Part shown: positions 1 through 5,168 of the stretch, piece after piece
Layout of the letters: each line of letters starts with the position of its first letter
Position numbering within the stretch: position 1 is the first letter of the stretch
NCBI GenBank assembly: GCA_013331625.1
Contig: DUGC01000069.1
Span: forward strand, 3,414-10,771
DNA from: Candidatus Iainarchaeum sp.
GTDB lineage: Archaea > Iainarchaeota > Iainarchaeia > Iainarchaeales > Iainarchaeaceae
Direction of reading: 5' to 3'
Length of the DNA: 7,358 nt
Position numbers and translations under genes: made by a program
The notes under the pieces: model-generated
What the model was told of the DNA's origin: nothing
The model's input: only the letters and a program-made list of their open reading frames with translations
The model's database searches: none

Positions 1-358
1 CAACCGGGCTTACATTGAGGCTTTGCAAGATACCATTGTTCAAAATCCCGTCCAGCAGGTTTGTGATATCTGTGTCCGTCAGGGCCACTGTTGCCTGGTT
101 TATCAGCGCTGTGCCTATCACTGCAAGTGGTATGAGTATGAGCACTATAACAAGTGCTGTTGAAATGAGTGATGCGGCCCAGACGGGAAGCCGCTTTTCC
201 AAAACTACGTGCACAGGCCTTGCCATGTATGCAAGGATGTATGCAGATACTATGGCGACCACAAATGGCCTGACAAGGATTGCCGTAAGTGCAAGCAGCC
301 CGATGATAAGTGCCCAAAAAAGATACGTGCGGAGCCGGCGGCGGTTGTATACGATCAT
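1..358 (-). CDS. AI-2E family transporter, N-terminal part (runs off the left edge)
   Basis: The minus strand is open from the ATG at 358 to the window edge, giving about 119 residues with no stop. A basic N-terminus (MIVYNRRRLRTYLFW) leads into two hydrophobic segments at about residues 13-45. The motif AYMARPVHVVLEKRLP at about 44-60 follows, then a long hydrophobic helix at about 62-85 and a soluble stretch. This order (two helices, a 'P-hxxhLEkRLP' loop, another helix) is the characteristic start of PF01594, the AI-2E/PerM-like family of about 330-370 aa multi-pass membrane proteins. Members export or transport various solutes; the substrate cannot be told here, and the autoinducer name should not be taken literally. 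The ATG at 358 is the first usable start after the in-frame TGA of the upstream small gene (437-439). No clear TATA element lies 26 nt before it, so it may be co-transcribed with that gene, 78 nt away. Confidence 0.8.
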   Translation of the reverse strand, partial: MIVYNRRRLRTYLFWALIIGLLALTAILVRPFVVAIVSAYILAYMARPVHVVLEKRLPVWAASLISTALVIVLILIPLAVIGTALINQATVALTDTDITNLLDGILNNGILQSLNVSPV

Positions 359-408
359 TATAATTGCCGGCGGGATGTTGATGGCTTTACCCTGAGCTGG
401 CTGGTGCA

Positions 409-424
409 GGGTTATCAGTAACCC
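409..424. repeat. Perfect 6-bp hairpin between small gene and AI-2E transporter
   Basis: GGGTTA (409-414) and TAACCC (419-424) form a perfect inverted repeat around the tetraloop TCAG. It lies in the 78-nt gap between the stop of the 61-aa gene and the start of the transporter, both on the minus strand. No T-run follows on the minus strand, so it is not a standard terminator. It could be an RNA stem-loop in a shared transcript or chance. Confidence 0.35.
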
Positions 425-436
425 CCCGGCGCCTGC

Positions 437-622
437 TCATCTCTTTTTTCGCAGCACCGGCAGTTTCGTGACGGGGTTTTCAATGACCTCAAAGCCTTCA
501 GGCATGTCCACAGGCGTCCGCTGGTCCTTGCTGAAGTAATAGAGGATCTTCTTGTTCTTGCCGCCGATTGTCGTATTGAGGAAGTACTTGATCCCCTTGC
601 TGTTCGTATGTTCGTAAACCAT
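437..622 (-). CDS. Small basic conserved-looking protein, 61 aa, unknown function
   Basis: The protein begins MVYEHTNSKGIKYFLN and ends KLPVLRKKR. It is rich in Lys and Tyr, with a strand-like N-terminal half, a GGKNKKILYYFSKD segment at about residues 20-33, and a DMPEGFEVIENPVTKLPVLRKK tail. It has no signal peptide, membrane segment or Cys/His metal site. The pattern (short beta-rich basic protein, 'YYFSKD', 'PEGFEV.EN...LP.L') resembles small hypothetical proteins I associate with DPANN archaea; that is recollection, not a search result. I chose the ATG at 622 over an in-frame TTG at 628 because a strong TATA element is centred about 25 nt upstream of the ATG, which fits a leaderless message. 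It follows the aldo/keto reductase on the same strand but has its own promoter. A nucleic-acid or ribosome-linked role is possible from size and charge only. Confidence 0.78.
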   Translation of the reverse strand: MVYEHTNSKGIKYFLNTTIGGKNKKILYYFSKDQRTPVDMPEGFEVIENPVTKLPVLRKKR

Positions 623-642
623 ATACAATATACGCCCCCAAA

Positions 643-652
643 ATTTATAAAT
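643..652 (-). promoter_or_regulatory. TATA element for the 61-aa gene
   Basis: The minus strand carries ATTTATAAAT here, centred about 25 nt before the ATG at 622. This is the standard archaeal TATA-to-start spacing for a leaderless transcript. The 10-bp palindrome at 657-666 lies just upstream, where TFB and regulators bind. Confidence 0.7.
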
Positions 653-699
653 CTGAAACCGCGGTTAATCGCAACACATTAAGGAGTGGCTTTTCAGAT
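651..699. repeat. Nested inverted repeats upstream of the 61-aa gene
   Basis: ATCTGAAA (651-658) is the exact reverse complement of TTTCAGAT (692-699). Inside lies a second pair, TTAAT (665-669) and ATTAA (678-682), and a 10-bp palindrome AACCGCGGTT (657-666). On the minus strand the outer stem is followed by the T/A-rich TTTATAAATTTT. The element could therefore end the aldo/keto reductase transcript while overlapping the next promoter. Equally it could be an operator. A second CCGCGG-cored palindrome (CCCGCGGG) lies at 714-721. Confidence 0.4.
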
Positions 700-757
700 G
701 GGTTTATATTACCCCCGCGGGCTGTTCACGACTCCGAGGTGCTGGGCCGAACATCCT

Positions 758-1597
758 TTATTGTTCCCACATCATCAGTTCAGGATCCTGGCAGTACCTT
801 GTGCCATTGCTGAGTTCCCCAAGTCTTTTGACTTCTTTTCCTGTCAGCTCAAAATCAAAAATATCCGCGTTCTCATCAATCCTTTCGAAATCCTTTGATT
901 TTGGTATTGGTATTATGCCAAGGTCAATATTCCAGCGCAGCACGATCTGCGCGGGGGTCTTATTGTGTTTTTTAGCAATCGCTGTGAGGGTTTTATTGCC
1001 GAGGTTGTGGCCGCGCATGAGCGGGCTGTAGGAAACAAGCTGGATCATTTTGCCCCTGCAGTAATCGAGGAGCTCTTTTTGGTAGAGGAATGGGCTGAAC
1101 TCAACTTGATTCACCGCTGGGACAACGCGCGAATTTTTTGAAAGCGTTTCAAGGTGCGTGATTGTGAAGTTGCTCACCCCAATTGAGCTTGCAAGCCCTT
1201 CCTGCACGAATTCTCCCATGGTTTCCCATGTATCAATTGAGCGTGATACCGGCCAGTGTATCAGGTAGAGGTTGACATGGTCAAGGCCGAGCCTTTGCAG
1301 GCTGCCTTTGAGCGCCCTGCGGGGGTCATCGTGCTCATCATTGCATATTTTTGTGATCACGAAAATGTCGTTGCGCTCAAGGCCCAGCTCATTGATTGCC
1401 TTGCCGATGGCTTTTCCCACTTGCGCTTCGTTCCTATACGCGGATGCGGTATCAACCATGCGGTATCCCTTTTCGATGGCATGGAATACCGCGTCCTCGC
1501 AAGCCCTCCCCCGCAGCTGCCATGTCCCGATCCCCAGAGCTGGCATGCGGGACGCATCATTGAGCGGTATTTGCGAGCCTATCCTGAAATTCGGCAT
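758..1597 (-). CDS. Aldo/keto reductase (AKR superfamily)
   Basis: This is a 279-aa cytoplasmic NAD(P)H-dependent oxidoreductase of the TIM-barrel AKR superfamily, which reduces aldehydes and ketones to alcohols. The full catalytic tetrad is visible: Asp49 and Tyr54 in VDTASAYRNE, Lys83 in VITKI, and His114 in LYLIHWP. Family landmarks GIGTW (22-26), IGVSNF, PAVNQVEFSPF and the cofactor-site IPIPKS follow in order. Length and motifs fit the bacterial/archaeal 2,5-diketo-D-gluconate reductase-like group; the physiological substrate cannot be told. The ATG at 1597 is supported by a TATA-like TTTTAA about 25 nt upstream and a purine-rich GAGGGAT 8 nt before it. It is divergent from the HD-domain gene, and the small gene and transporter lie downstream on the same strand. 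Because AKRs are exchanged readily between bacteria and archaea, its presence says little about lineage. Confidence 0.95.
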   Translation of the reverse strand: MPNFRIGSQIPLNDASRMPALGIGTWQLRGRACEDAVFHAIEKGYRMVDTASAYRNEAQVGKAIGKAINELGLERNDIFVITKICNDEHDDPRRALKGSLQRLGLDHVNLYLIHWPVSRSIDTWETMGEFVQEGLASSIGVSNFTITHLETLSKNSRVVPAVNQVEFSPFLYQKELLDYCRGKMIQLVSYSPLMRGHNLGNKTLTAIAKKHNKTPAQIVLRWNIDLGIIPIPKSKDFERIDENADIFDFELTGKEVKRLGELSNGTRYCQDPELMMWEQ

Positions 1598-1605
1598 ATT
1601 GGATT

Positions 1606-1625
1606 ATCCCTCAAAGTTGTTAAAA
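1606..1625 (-). promoter_or_regulatory. Promoter and purine-rich element of the aldo/keto reductase
   Basis: On the minus strand a TTTTAA core (1620-1625) is centred about 25 nt before the ATG at 1597, and GAGGGAT (1606-1612) lies between them. The TATA match is weaker than at neighbouring genes. A leaderless start or a very short leader is the likely arrangement. Confidence 0.45.
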
Positions 1626-1655
1626 GGGAATTTGCAAAAAAAACGCCAAGCTCTG

Positions 1656-1663
1656 TATTAAAA
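1656..1663 (+). promoter_or_regulatory. TATA element of the HD-domain gene
   Basis: TATTAAAA is centred about 26 nt upstream of the ATG at 1686, and there is no Shine-Dalgarno-like sequence between, so the transcript is probably leaderless. It lies back to back with the aldo/keto reductase promoter in an 88-base divergent intergenic region. Confidence 0.6.
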
Positions 1664-1685
1664 TTATTTCATTTTAATTTTCGGT

Positions 1686-2243
1686 ATGGATAAGCGGTTC
1701 AGGGCGGAAATAGAATCGGTTTTGTCGCGCTCCCCGCTGCCCTGGGACTTAAAGCATGCAAAGCTTACATTGAAATGGGTGAAAAAGCTGGTGCCTCCTG
1801 TAAATGAAGCCATCAGGATTGCCGCGCTCTGCCATGACATTGAGAGGGCGGTTGACGGGAAAACGGAAATGGGCCTTAAGGACATTTCCGCACTTGCGAT
1901 TTTCAAGGGCATGCATGCAAAAAGGTCCGCAGAAATCACGGCCGGACTTATGGTAAAGCATGGCTATCCAAAAAGCATGGCTGATGAGGTATCGCGCCTG
2001 ATTTCCCTGCATGAATCGGGCGGGGACCGTGAATCTGATATGCTGTGCTCTGCCGACAGCCTTGCCTTCTTTGAATACAATGTCCCCCTCTATCTGGCGC
2101 GCTATGGTGAAGAGAGGACAAGGGAAAAAATCAGGTTCATGTACGGGCGGCTTGGCGCAAAGGCAAGGGCACTTTGCAGGAAAATGGAATTTGCTGACGG
2201 GAAAATCGCTGTTTTATTCTCCCGCTCCATCGCGGGCATTTAA
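1686..2243 (+). CDS. HD-type protein, DUF4202-like (putative metal-dependent phosphohydrolase)
   Basis: This 185-aa soluble helical protein carries an HD-like pattern of metal ligands: His24 in DLKHAKLTLKWVKKL, the His50-Asp51 pair in ALCHDIERAV, His77 in GMHAKRSAEI, His109 in LISLHESGGD, and Asp124 in CSADSLAFFE. The spacing matches a compact HD fold, and the order (H, 'HDIER', HAK, H, 'D..AFFE') looks like DUF4202 proteins. HD proteins usually hydrolyse phosphate esters of nucleotides; no substrate can be assigned here. The C-terminal part after residue 130 is basic (YGEERTREKIRFMYGRLG), as in DUF4202 members. The ATG start is fixed by a TATA element 26 nt upstream. The gene is divergent from the reductase and convergent with the alkylation repair gene, with 15 bases between their stops. 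The superfamily call is fairly firm, the DUF4202 assignment less so. Confidence 0.8.
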   Translation: MDKRFRAEIESVLSRSPLPWDLKHAKLTLKWVKKLVPPVNEAIRIAALCHDIERAVDGKTEMGLKDISALAIFKGMHAKRSAEITAGLMVKHGYPKSMADEVSRLISLHESGGDRESDMLCSADSLAFFEYNVPLYLARYGEERTREKIRFMYGRLGAKARALCRKMEFADGKIAVLFSRSIAGI

Positions 2244-2258
2244 CCGGCAGGCTGGGGG

Positions 2259-2972
2259 TTATCGCCTTTTCATGTAAAATTCCTTTTTTTCCTGCGGGAG
2301 TTTTTCAATTGCGTAGCGCAGCATGGTGCGCGGCATTTTGGCATGGTGTTTTTTCAAGAACTTCTCCTCAGCTTCCGGATTGCGCTTCCCGACTTCTCGC
2401 AGCATCCACCCTGCGGCCTTGTAAATGAGCTCATGGCTGTCTGTTAGCAGCATTTTTGCTATCCTTAAAGTGTCATCATACTGCCCTATCTTTATAAATG
2501 CAAAAGTTGAGATGATTGCAATGCGGCGCTGCCAGAGGTTTTTTGATCTTGCAAACCTGTACAAAATTTTCCGTCCGGATTTTTTCCCAAGCAGGTATTT
2601 TCCTGCGATCTTGTCTGCCGAAAGGTCCACAAGGTCCCAGTTGTTTGCACGGGAAGAATTTTTGATGTAAAAGTCAAAAATTCTTTTTTTTTCCTTGTCA
2701 TTGCCGGCATTGAACTTGTGCACGAGTATGAGAAGCGCGCAAAGCCTCCCCTCGTGCATTTTCGAGCGCAAGAGCTCTTTGACCTCGCCCGGCCTGAGGC
2801 TGGAATACTTTTTTGCAATGGCCCGTGTCTTTGGCACAGTGATGCCGTAAAAAATGTCGCCTTCGCCGTATTCCCCTTTTCCCGTCCTGAAAAAACGCTG
2901 GAGGACCTTCGCTTTTTTTACGTCGGCGGCTCTTTTCAATTCCGCGCGCAGCCCGGCTAATTTGTCGGCCAT
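2259..2972 (-). CDS. DNA alkylation repair protein (AlkD-like, PF08713)
   Basis: This 237-aa all-helical HEAT-like protein belongs to the AlkC/AlkD family, whose members excise N3- and N7-alkylated purines from DNA. Residues corresponding to the active site of Bacillus cereus AlkD (W109, D113, R148, W187, R190) are all present at nearly the same numbers: Trp112 and Asp116 in NNWDLVDLSA, Arg149-Arg150 in LWQRRIAIIST, and Trp189 with Arg192 in AAGWMLREVGK. The GITVPKTRAIAKKY segment near the N-terminus and the terminal RTMLRYAIEKLP are also family hallmarks. I chose the ATG at 2972 rather than one at 2996, because the latter lies inside the TATA element (2995-3003), which is centred 27 nt before 2972. 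The gene stands alone on its strand and converges with the HD-domain gene. Immediately upstream lies a nuclease-gene remnant whose stop codon is part of this promoter. Confidence 0.92.
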   Translation of the reverse strand: MADKLAGLRAELKRAADVKKAKVLQRFFRTGKGEYGEGDIFYGITVPKTRAIAKKYSSLRPGEVKELLRSKMHEGRLCALLILVHKFNAGNDKEKKRIFDFYIKNSSRANNWDLVDLSADKIAGKYLLGKKSGRKILYRFARSKNLWQRRIAIISTFAFIKIGQYDDTLRIAKMLLTDSHELIYKAAGWMLREVGKRNPEAEEKFLKKHHAKMPRTMLRYAIEKLPQEKKEFYMKRR

Positions 2973-2992
2973 GAATGAAGTAACTCCTGCAA

Positions 2993-3166
2993 TCATTTAT
3001 AATCCTGATTTGCGGTGGTCTCAGGCATATTGAATCGCCTGCTCGAATCAGCCCAGTTGCAAAAGCCGCAATTTTTCCCGTGTGGCGGAAGGGTGCCATC
3101 TAGCGCCTCAATGCCCTCCCTGAATAGTTTCCGGCCATTTTCAGTGTCCAGTGGCACTTTGACGAT
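2993..3166 (-). pseudogene. C-terminal remnant of a probable PD-(D/E)XK nuclease
   Basis: The minus strand is open for 57 codons from just after an in-frame TAA-TGA (ending at 3167) to a TGA at 2993-2995. The peptide reads KVPLDTENGRKLFREGIEAL and then LPPHGKNCGFCNWADSSRRF. A strand followed by a helix, then 'LPP....CxxCxWA' with paired cysteines, is how many PD-(D/E)XK (PDDEXK_1/Cas4-like) family proteins end; there the cysteines belong to an iron-sulfur or zinc site. There is no start codon for a sensible gene and no nuclease core upstream in any frame, so I read it as the tail of a gene that lost its 5' part. Its TGA overlaps the TATA element of the AlkD gene, so the original gene would have abutted that promoter. 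The family assignment is by motif recollection only. Confidence 0.5.
2995..3003 (-). promoter_or_regulatory. TATA element of the AlkD-like gene
   Basis: The minus strand reads ATTATAAAT, centred 27 nt before the ATG at 2972. A GGAG sequence occurs about 12 nt before that ATG. The element decides the start choice, because an upstream in-frame ATG at 2996 falls within it and would not be transcribed. Confidence 0.7.
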
Positions 3167-3175
3167 TCATTACTC

Positions 3176-3416
3176 CAGCTTGCAAGGATAGGGTCAAAAA
3201 GCTCAATCCGCAAGGTTAAACCCATGCTGAATGATCCTGCGCCTGCAGTCAGGGCATGTGCCGCGCGCGTTCTGGGCTGATTTTGGGGCAATTGATTGCA
3301 TTGAGACAATAGAAAAAATGGTATCTGATCCATTTCCAGTAGTACGGACTGCTGCCTATGATGCTTTGATACATCTTGAGGCCCTGCGCAATAAATTGCA
3401 GGAGAGGAAAAAATAG
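3176..3416 (+). pseudogene. Frameshifted HEAT-repeat protein fragment
   Basis: Two plus-strand frames together encode consecutive HEAT-like repeats (PBS-lyase type). The first frame gives LARIGSKSSIRKVKPMLNDP followed by APAVRACAARVLG, then TGA at 3278-3280. The second frame resumes with FGAIDCIETIEKMV, SDPFPVVRTAAYDALIHLE and a basic tail ending at the TAG at 3414-3416. The 'DP.P.VR..A...L' signature appears once in each frame at the normal repeat spacing, so one indel near 3272-3282 has split an originally continuous reading frame. Upstream of about 3176 the repeats stop and the remnant of an opposite-strand gene begins, so the 5' part is missing as well. An ATG at 3231 gives a 61-codon open frame, but its first 17 codons are out of frame with the repeat and the rest is too short to fold alone. 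HEAT repeats mediate protein binding; no specific role can be inferred. Confidence 0.6.
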
Positions 3417-3426
3417 CCAACAAGCC

Positions 3427-3436
3427 ATTTTTTATT
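3427..3436 (+). promoter_or_regulatory. TATA-like element of the DHH gene
   Basis: ATTTTTTATT is centred about 28 nt upstream of the ATG at 3460. No purine-rich ribosome-binding site separates them, which again suggests a leaderless message. The stretch begins 11 bases after the HEAT remnant ends. Confidence 0.5.
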
Positions 3437-3459
3437 CCCTCCACCCATAATTTTCTTGA

Positions 3460-4533
3460 ATGCAAACGGATGCCCTCTCTGGTTTTGACTCGGCAGTGAA
3501 AGCGATTTCAAAGAGCAGCCGCGTCGCCCTCATCCACGACCTTGATGCCGACGGCATTTCAAGCGGGGCAATCACCTACAATGCGCTAAGGGTTTTGCGC
3601 GGCAAAAAGCCAGAGCTCCTGATAACGCAGACCCATAAGACCACGCAGATACTTCCGCAGAGCATGAAAAAAATCAGGTCTAAAAAAATTGATGTAGCAA
3701 TTATAGTCGATTTCGCCCTCGACCAGAGCCCGCAGTCGCTAAAAGAGCTTGGGCAGGTATGCAAAACCGTTTTGGTGATAGACCACCACAAGGATTATGG
3801 CTATCCGCAGAATGAAAGGACATTCATAATAAAGCCGCAGCACTTCTCGCAAGTAGAGCCGAGCAAATATCCAACATCAAAGCTTGTCTTCGATTTATTT
3901 TCACGGCATGTCGACCTCTCCGCATATTGCTGGATCGCAAGCATTGGCCTTATGGGGGACAACCAGCTTGGACAGTGGCGCGATTTTGTCGGGGAAAGTG
4001 CAAAGGCAAGCGCTAGCAGCGTTGAGCAGCTTTCAAAGTGCGTTGATATAATCACCGCGATTGAAACACTTGCCCCCAAAAAACTCAATGAGCTGCTGCT
4101 TTTCATAGCAAGTTCCACGGGGCCTCAAAAGATTCTCGCGTCAAAATATGCCGGCTATCTCAAAACCATGGATAAAAAACTCGATTCCCTTTTTGAAAAA
4201 TTCAAAAAAGAAAAGGAAATCCTCGAAAAGCAGGGGCTGGTGTGGTTTGAGTACAAGAGCAAGGACAACATCAAGTCCGCGCTGATAAATAAAATCAGCA
4301 ATGAGCTCTACCCTGGCCTTACAGTGATCTGCGTACAGGATTCAGGGAAAAATACCGTGAGCTTTTCGGCGCGCAGGCAGGATTTCAAGGTCAAGGCAAA
4401 TGAGCTTTTGGAAAACGCAGTGAGGGGCTTTGAGAATGCGGGCGCGGGCGGGCATGTGCCTGCCGCTGCGGGTAAAATAATGAAAAAGGACCTCTCAGAG
4501 TTCAAGGCGAGAGTAATCGAGCTGCTCGGTTGA
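3460..4533 (+). CDS. DHH/DHHA1 family phosphoesterase (RecJ/NrnA/GAN-like)
   Basis: This 357-aa cytoplasmic enzyme belongs to the DHH superfamily of Mn-dependent phosphodiesterases. All N-terminal motifs are intact: I, His26-Asp27-x-Asp29-x-Asp31 in IHDLDADGISS; II, Asp84 in IIVDFALD; III, Asp108-His109-His110 in VIDHHKDYG; IV, Asp167 in GLMGDNQ. A lysine/glutamate-rich helical linker at about 235-260 leads to the C-terminal DHHA1 domain, with SFSARR (301-306) and the substrate-binding GAGGHVPAAAG (328-338). Archaeal relatives include the GINS-associated nuclease GAN and other 5'-3' ssDNA or RNA exonucleases and oligoribonucleases. At 357 aa it is shorter than the Thermococcus GAN I recall (about 460 aa), so a nano-RNase or trimmed RecJ-like role is possible. 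The ATG is supported by an upstream TATA-like element. The last 39 bp overlap the convergent acetyltransferase gene. Confidence 0.92.
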   Translation: MQTDALSGFDSAVKAISKSSRVALIHDLDADGISSGAITYNALRVLRGKKPELLITQTHKTTQILPQSMKKIRSKKIDVAIIVDFALDQSPQSLKELGQVCKTVLVIDHHKDYGYPQNERTFIIKPQHFSQVEPSKYPTSKLVFDLFSRHVDLSAYCWIASIGLMGDNQLGQWRDFVGESAKASASSVEQLSKCVDIITAIETLAPKKLNELLLFIASSTGPQKILASKYAGYLKTMDKKLDSLFEKFKKEKEILEKQGLVWFEYKSKDNIKSALINKISNELYPGLTVICVQDSGKNTVSFSARRQDFKVKANELLENAVRGFENAGAGGHVPAAAGKIMKKDLSEFKARVIELLG

Positions 4534-5100
4534 CCCTTCTATTACCGTTAGAGGCAGCTCCATTGACACCCTTTTGCCTTTTATTTTTACTATCATTCCG
4601 GGCGAGCCCACCACTGTGCAATCTGAAGGCACATCCCTCATCATGATGAAAGTTCCGGCGCCTATTTTTGCCCTATCGCCGACTTTGATGGGGCCAAGGA
4701 GCGTTGCGCCTGTTCCGATGAGTACACCATTCCCTATTGTGGGGTGGCGCTTTCCGCGGTGCTTGCCTGTGCCGCCCAGTGTCACGTTGTGGAAGATCAC
4801 GCAGTTCCCGCCGATCTGCGCGGTTTCCCCGATCACAACACCCGCGCCGTGGTCGATGAAGAAGGATTTGCCAATTTGCGCTCCCGGATGCATCTCAACC
4901 CCGCTCCACACCTTGAGGATATTTGCCAGAAGGCGCGGCAGGATGGGCACGCCTGCCAAGTGGAGCGCATGCGAGATGCGGTGGCACGCAATTGCATGGA
5001 ATGGTGTGTGGTTTATGAGCGCATCGATCCTTCCTTTGGCTGCCGGGTCGTTTGCCATGACAGCATCAAGGTCGGATTTGATTAGGTCAAATAGCTCCAT
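4495..5100 (-). CDS. cysE: Serine O-acetyltransferase
   Basis: This 201-aa enzyme transfers acetyl from acetyl-CoA to L-serine, giving O-acetylserine for cysteine synthesis. The N-terminal helical domain contains DPAAKGRIDALI and FHAIACHRISHAL; the rest is a left-handed beta-helix of hexapeptide repeats from about residue 68. Against E. coli CysE the active-site spacing is exact: Asp18 (D92), Glu69 in VEMHPGA (the D143 position, often Glu in the short EpsC-type enzymes), His84 in FIDHGAGVVIGETA (H158), and Arg118-His119 in KRHPTIG (R192-H193). The E. coli N-terminal extension is absent. An ATG at 5130 would add ten residues, but it sits beside the TATA element; the ATG at 5100 follows GGGGGAG and begins at the usual family N-terminus. 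No cysteine synthase gene is in view. It overlaps the DHH gene by 39 bp, tail to tail. Confidence 0.95.
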   Translation of the reverse strand: MELFDLIKSDLDAVMANDPAAKGRIDALINHTPFHAIACHRISHALHLAGVPILPRLLANILKVWSGVEMHPGAQIGKSFFIDHGAGVVIGETAQIGGNCVIFHNVTLGGTGKHRGKRHPTIGNGVLIGTGATLLGPIKVGDRAKIGAGTFIMMRDVPSDCTVVGSPGMIVKIKGKRVSMELPLTVIEGSTEQLDYSRLEL

Positions 5101-5130
5101 GCTCCCCCTAATTAATTTCTTTTTTGTCAT

Positions 5131-5138
5131 TTAAAAAG
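5131..5138 (-). promoter_or_regulatory. TATA-like element of cysE
   Basis: The minus strand reads CTTTTTAA, centred about 34 nt before the ATG at 5100, so transcription would start about 8 nt upstream of it. A GGGGGAG directly before the ATG could act as a ribosome-binding element, though it is very close to the start. This argues against the ATG at 5130. Confidence 0.45.
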
Positions 5139-5168
5139 AAAATGGATGTGTTATGGCCGCGATTTTTT

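Noticed and set aside
15..395. 126-codon plus-strand open frame at the left edge
   Set aside because: The opposite strand encodes a clear AI-2E transporter N-terminus over the same bases; the plus-strand product has no recognisable features.
1256..1693. 145-codon plus-strand open frame
   Set aside because: It is antisense to the aldo/keto reductase, whose catalytic tetrad is intact, and continues into the HD gene's promoter.
2221..2236. CCCGC...GCGGG hairpin at the end of the HD gene as a terminator
   Set aside because: It lies within the coding region, has only a 5-bp stem and is not followed by a T-run.
3231..3416. A free-standing 61-aa gene starting at the ATG at 3231
   Set aside because: Its first 17 codons lie out of frame with the HEAT repeat encoded there, so it is better read as part of a frameshifted remnant.
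3100..3465. 121-codon minus-strand open frame in the AlkD-DHH gap
   Set aside because: It crosses both remnants in the wrong frame for each and shows no domain signature.
4574..5134. 186-codon plus-strand open frame
   Set aside because: It lies wholly antisense to cysE, is Pro/Ser-rich and reads as a shadow of hexapeptide-repeat codons.
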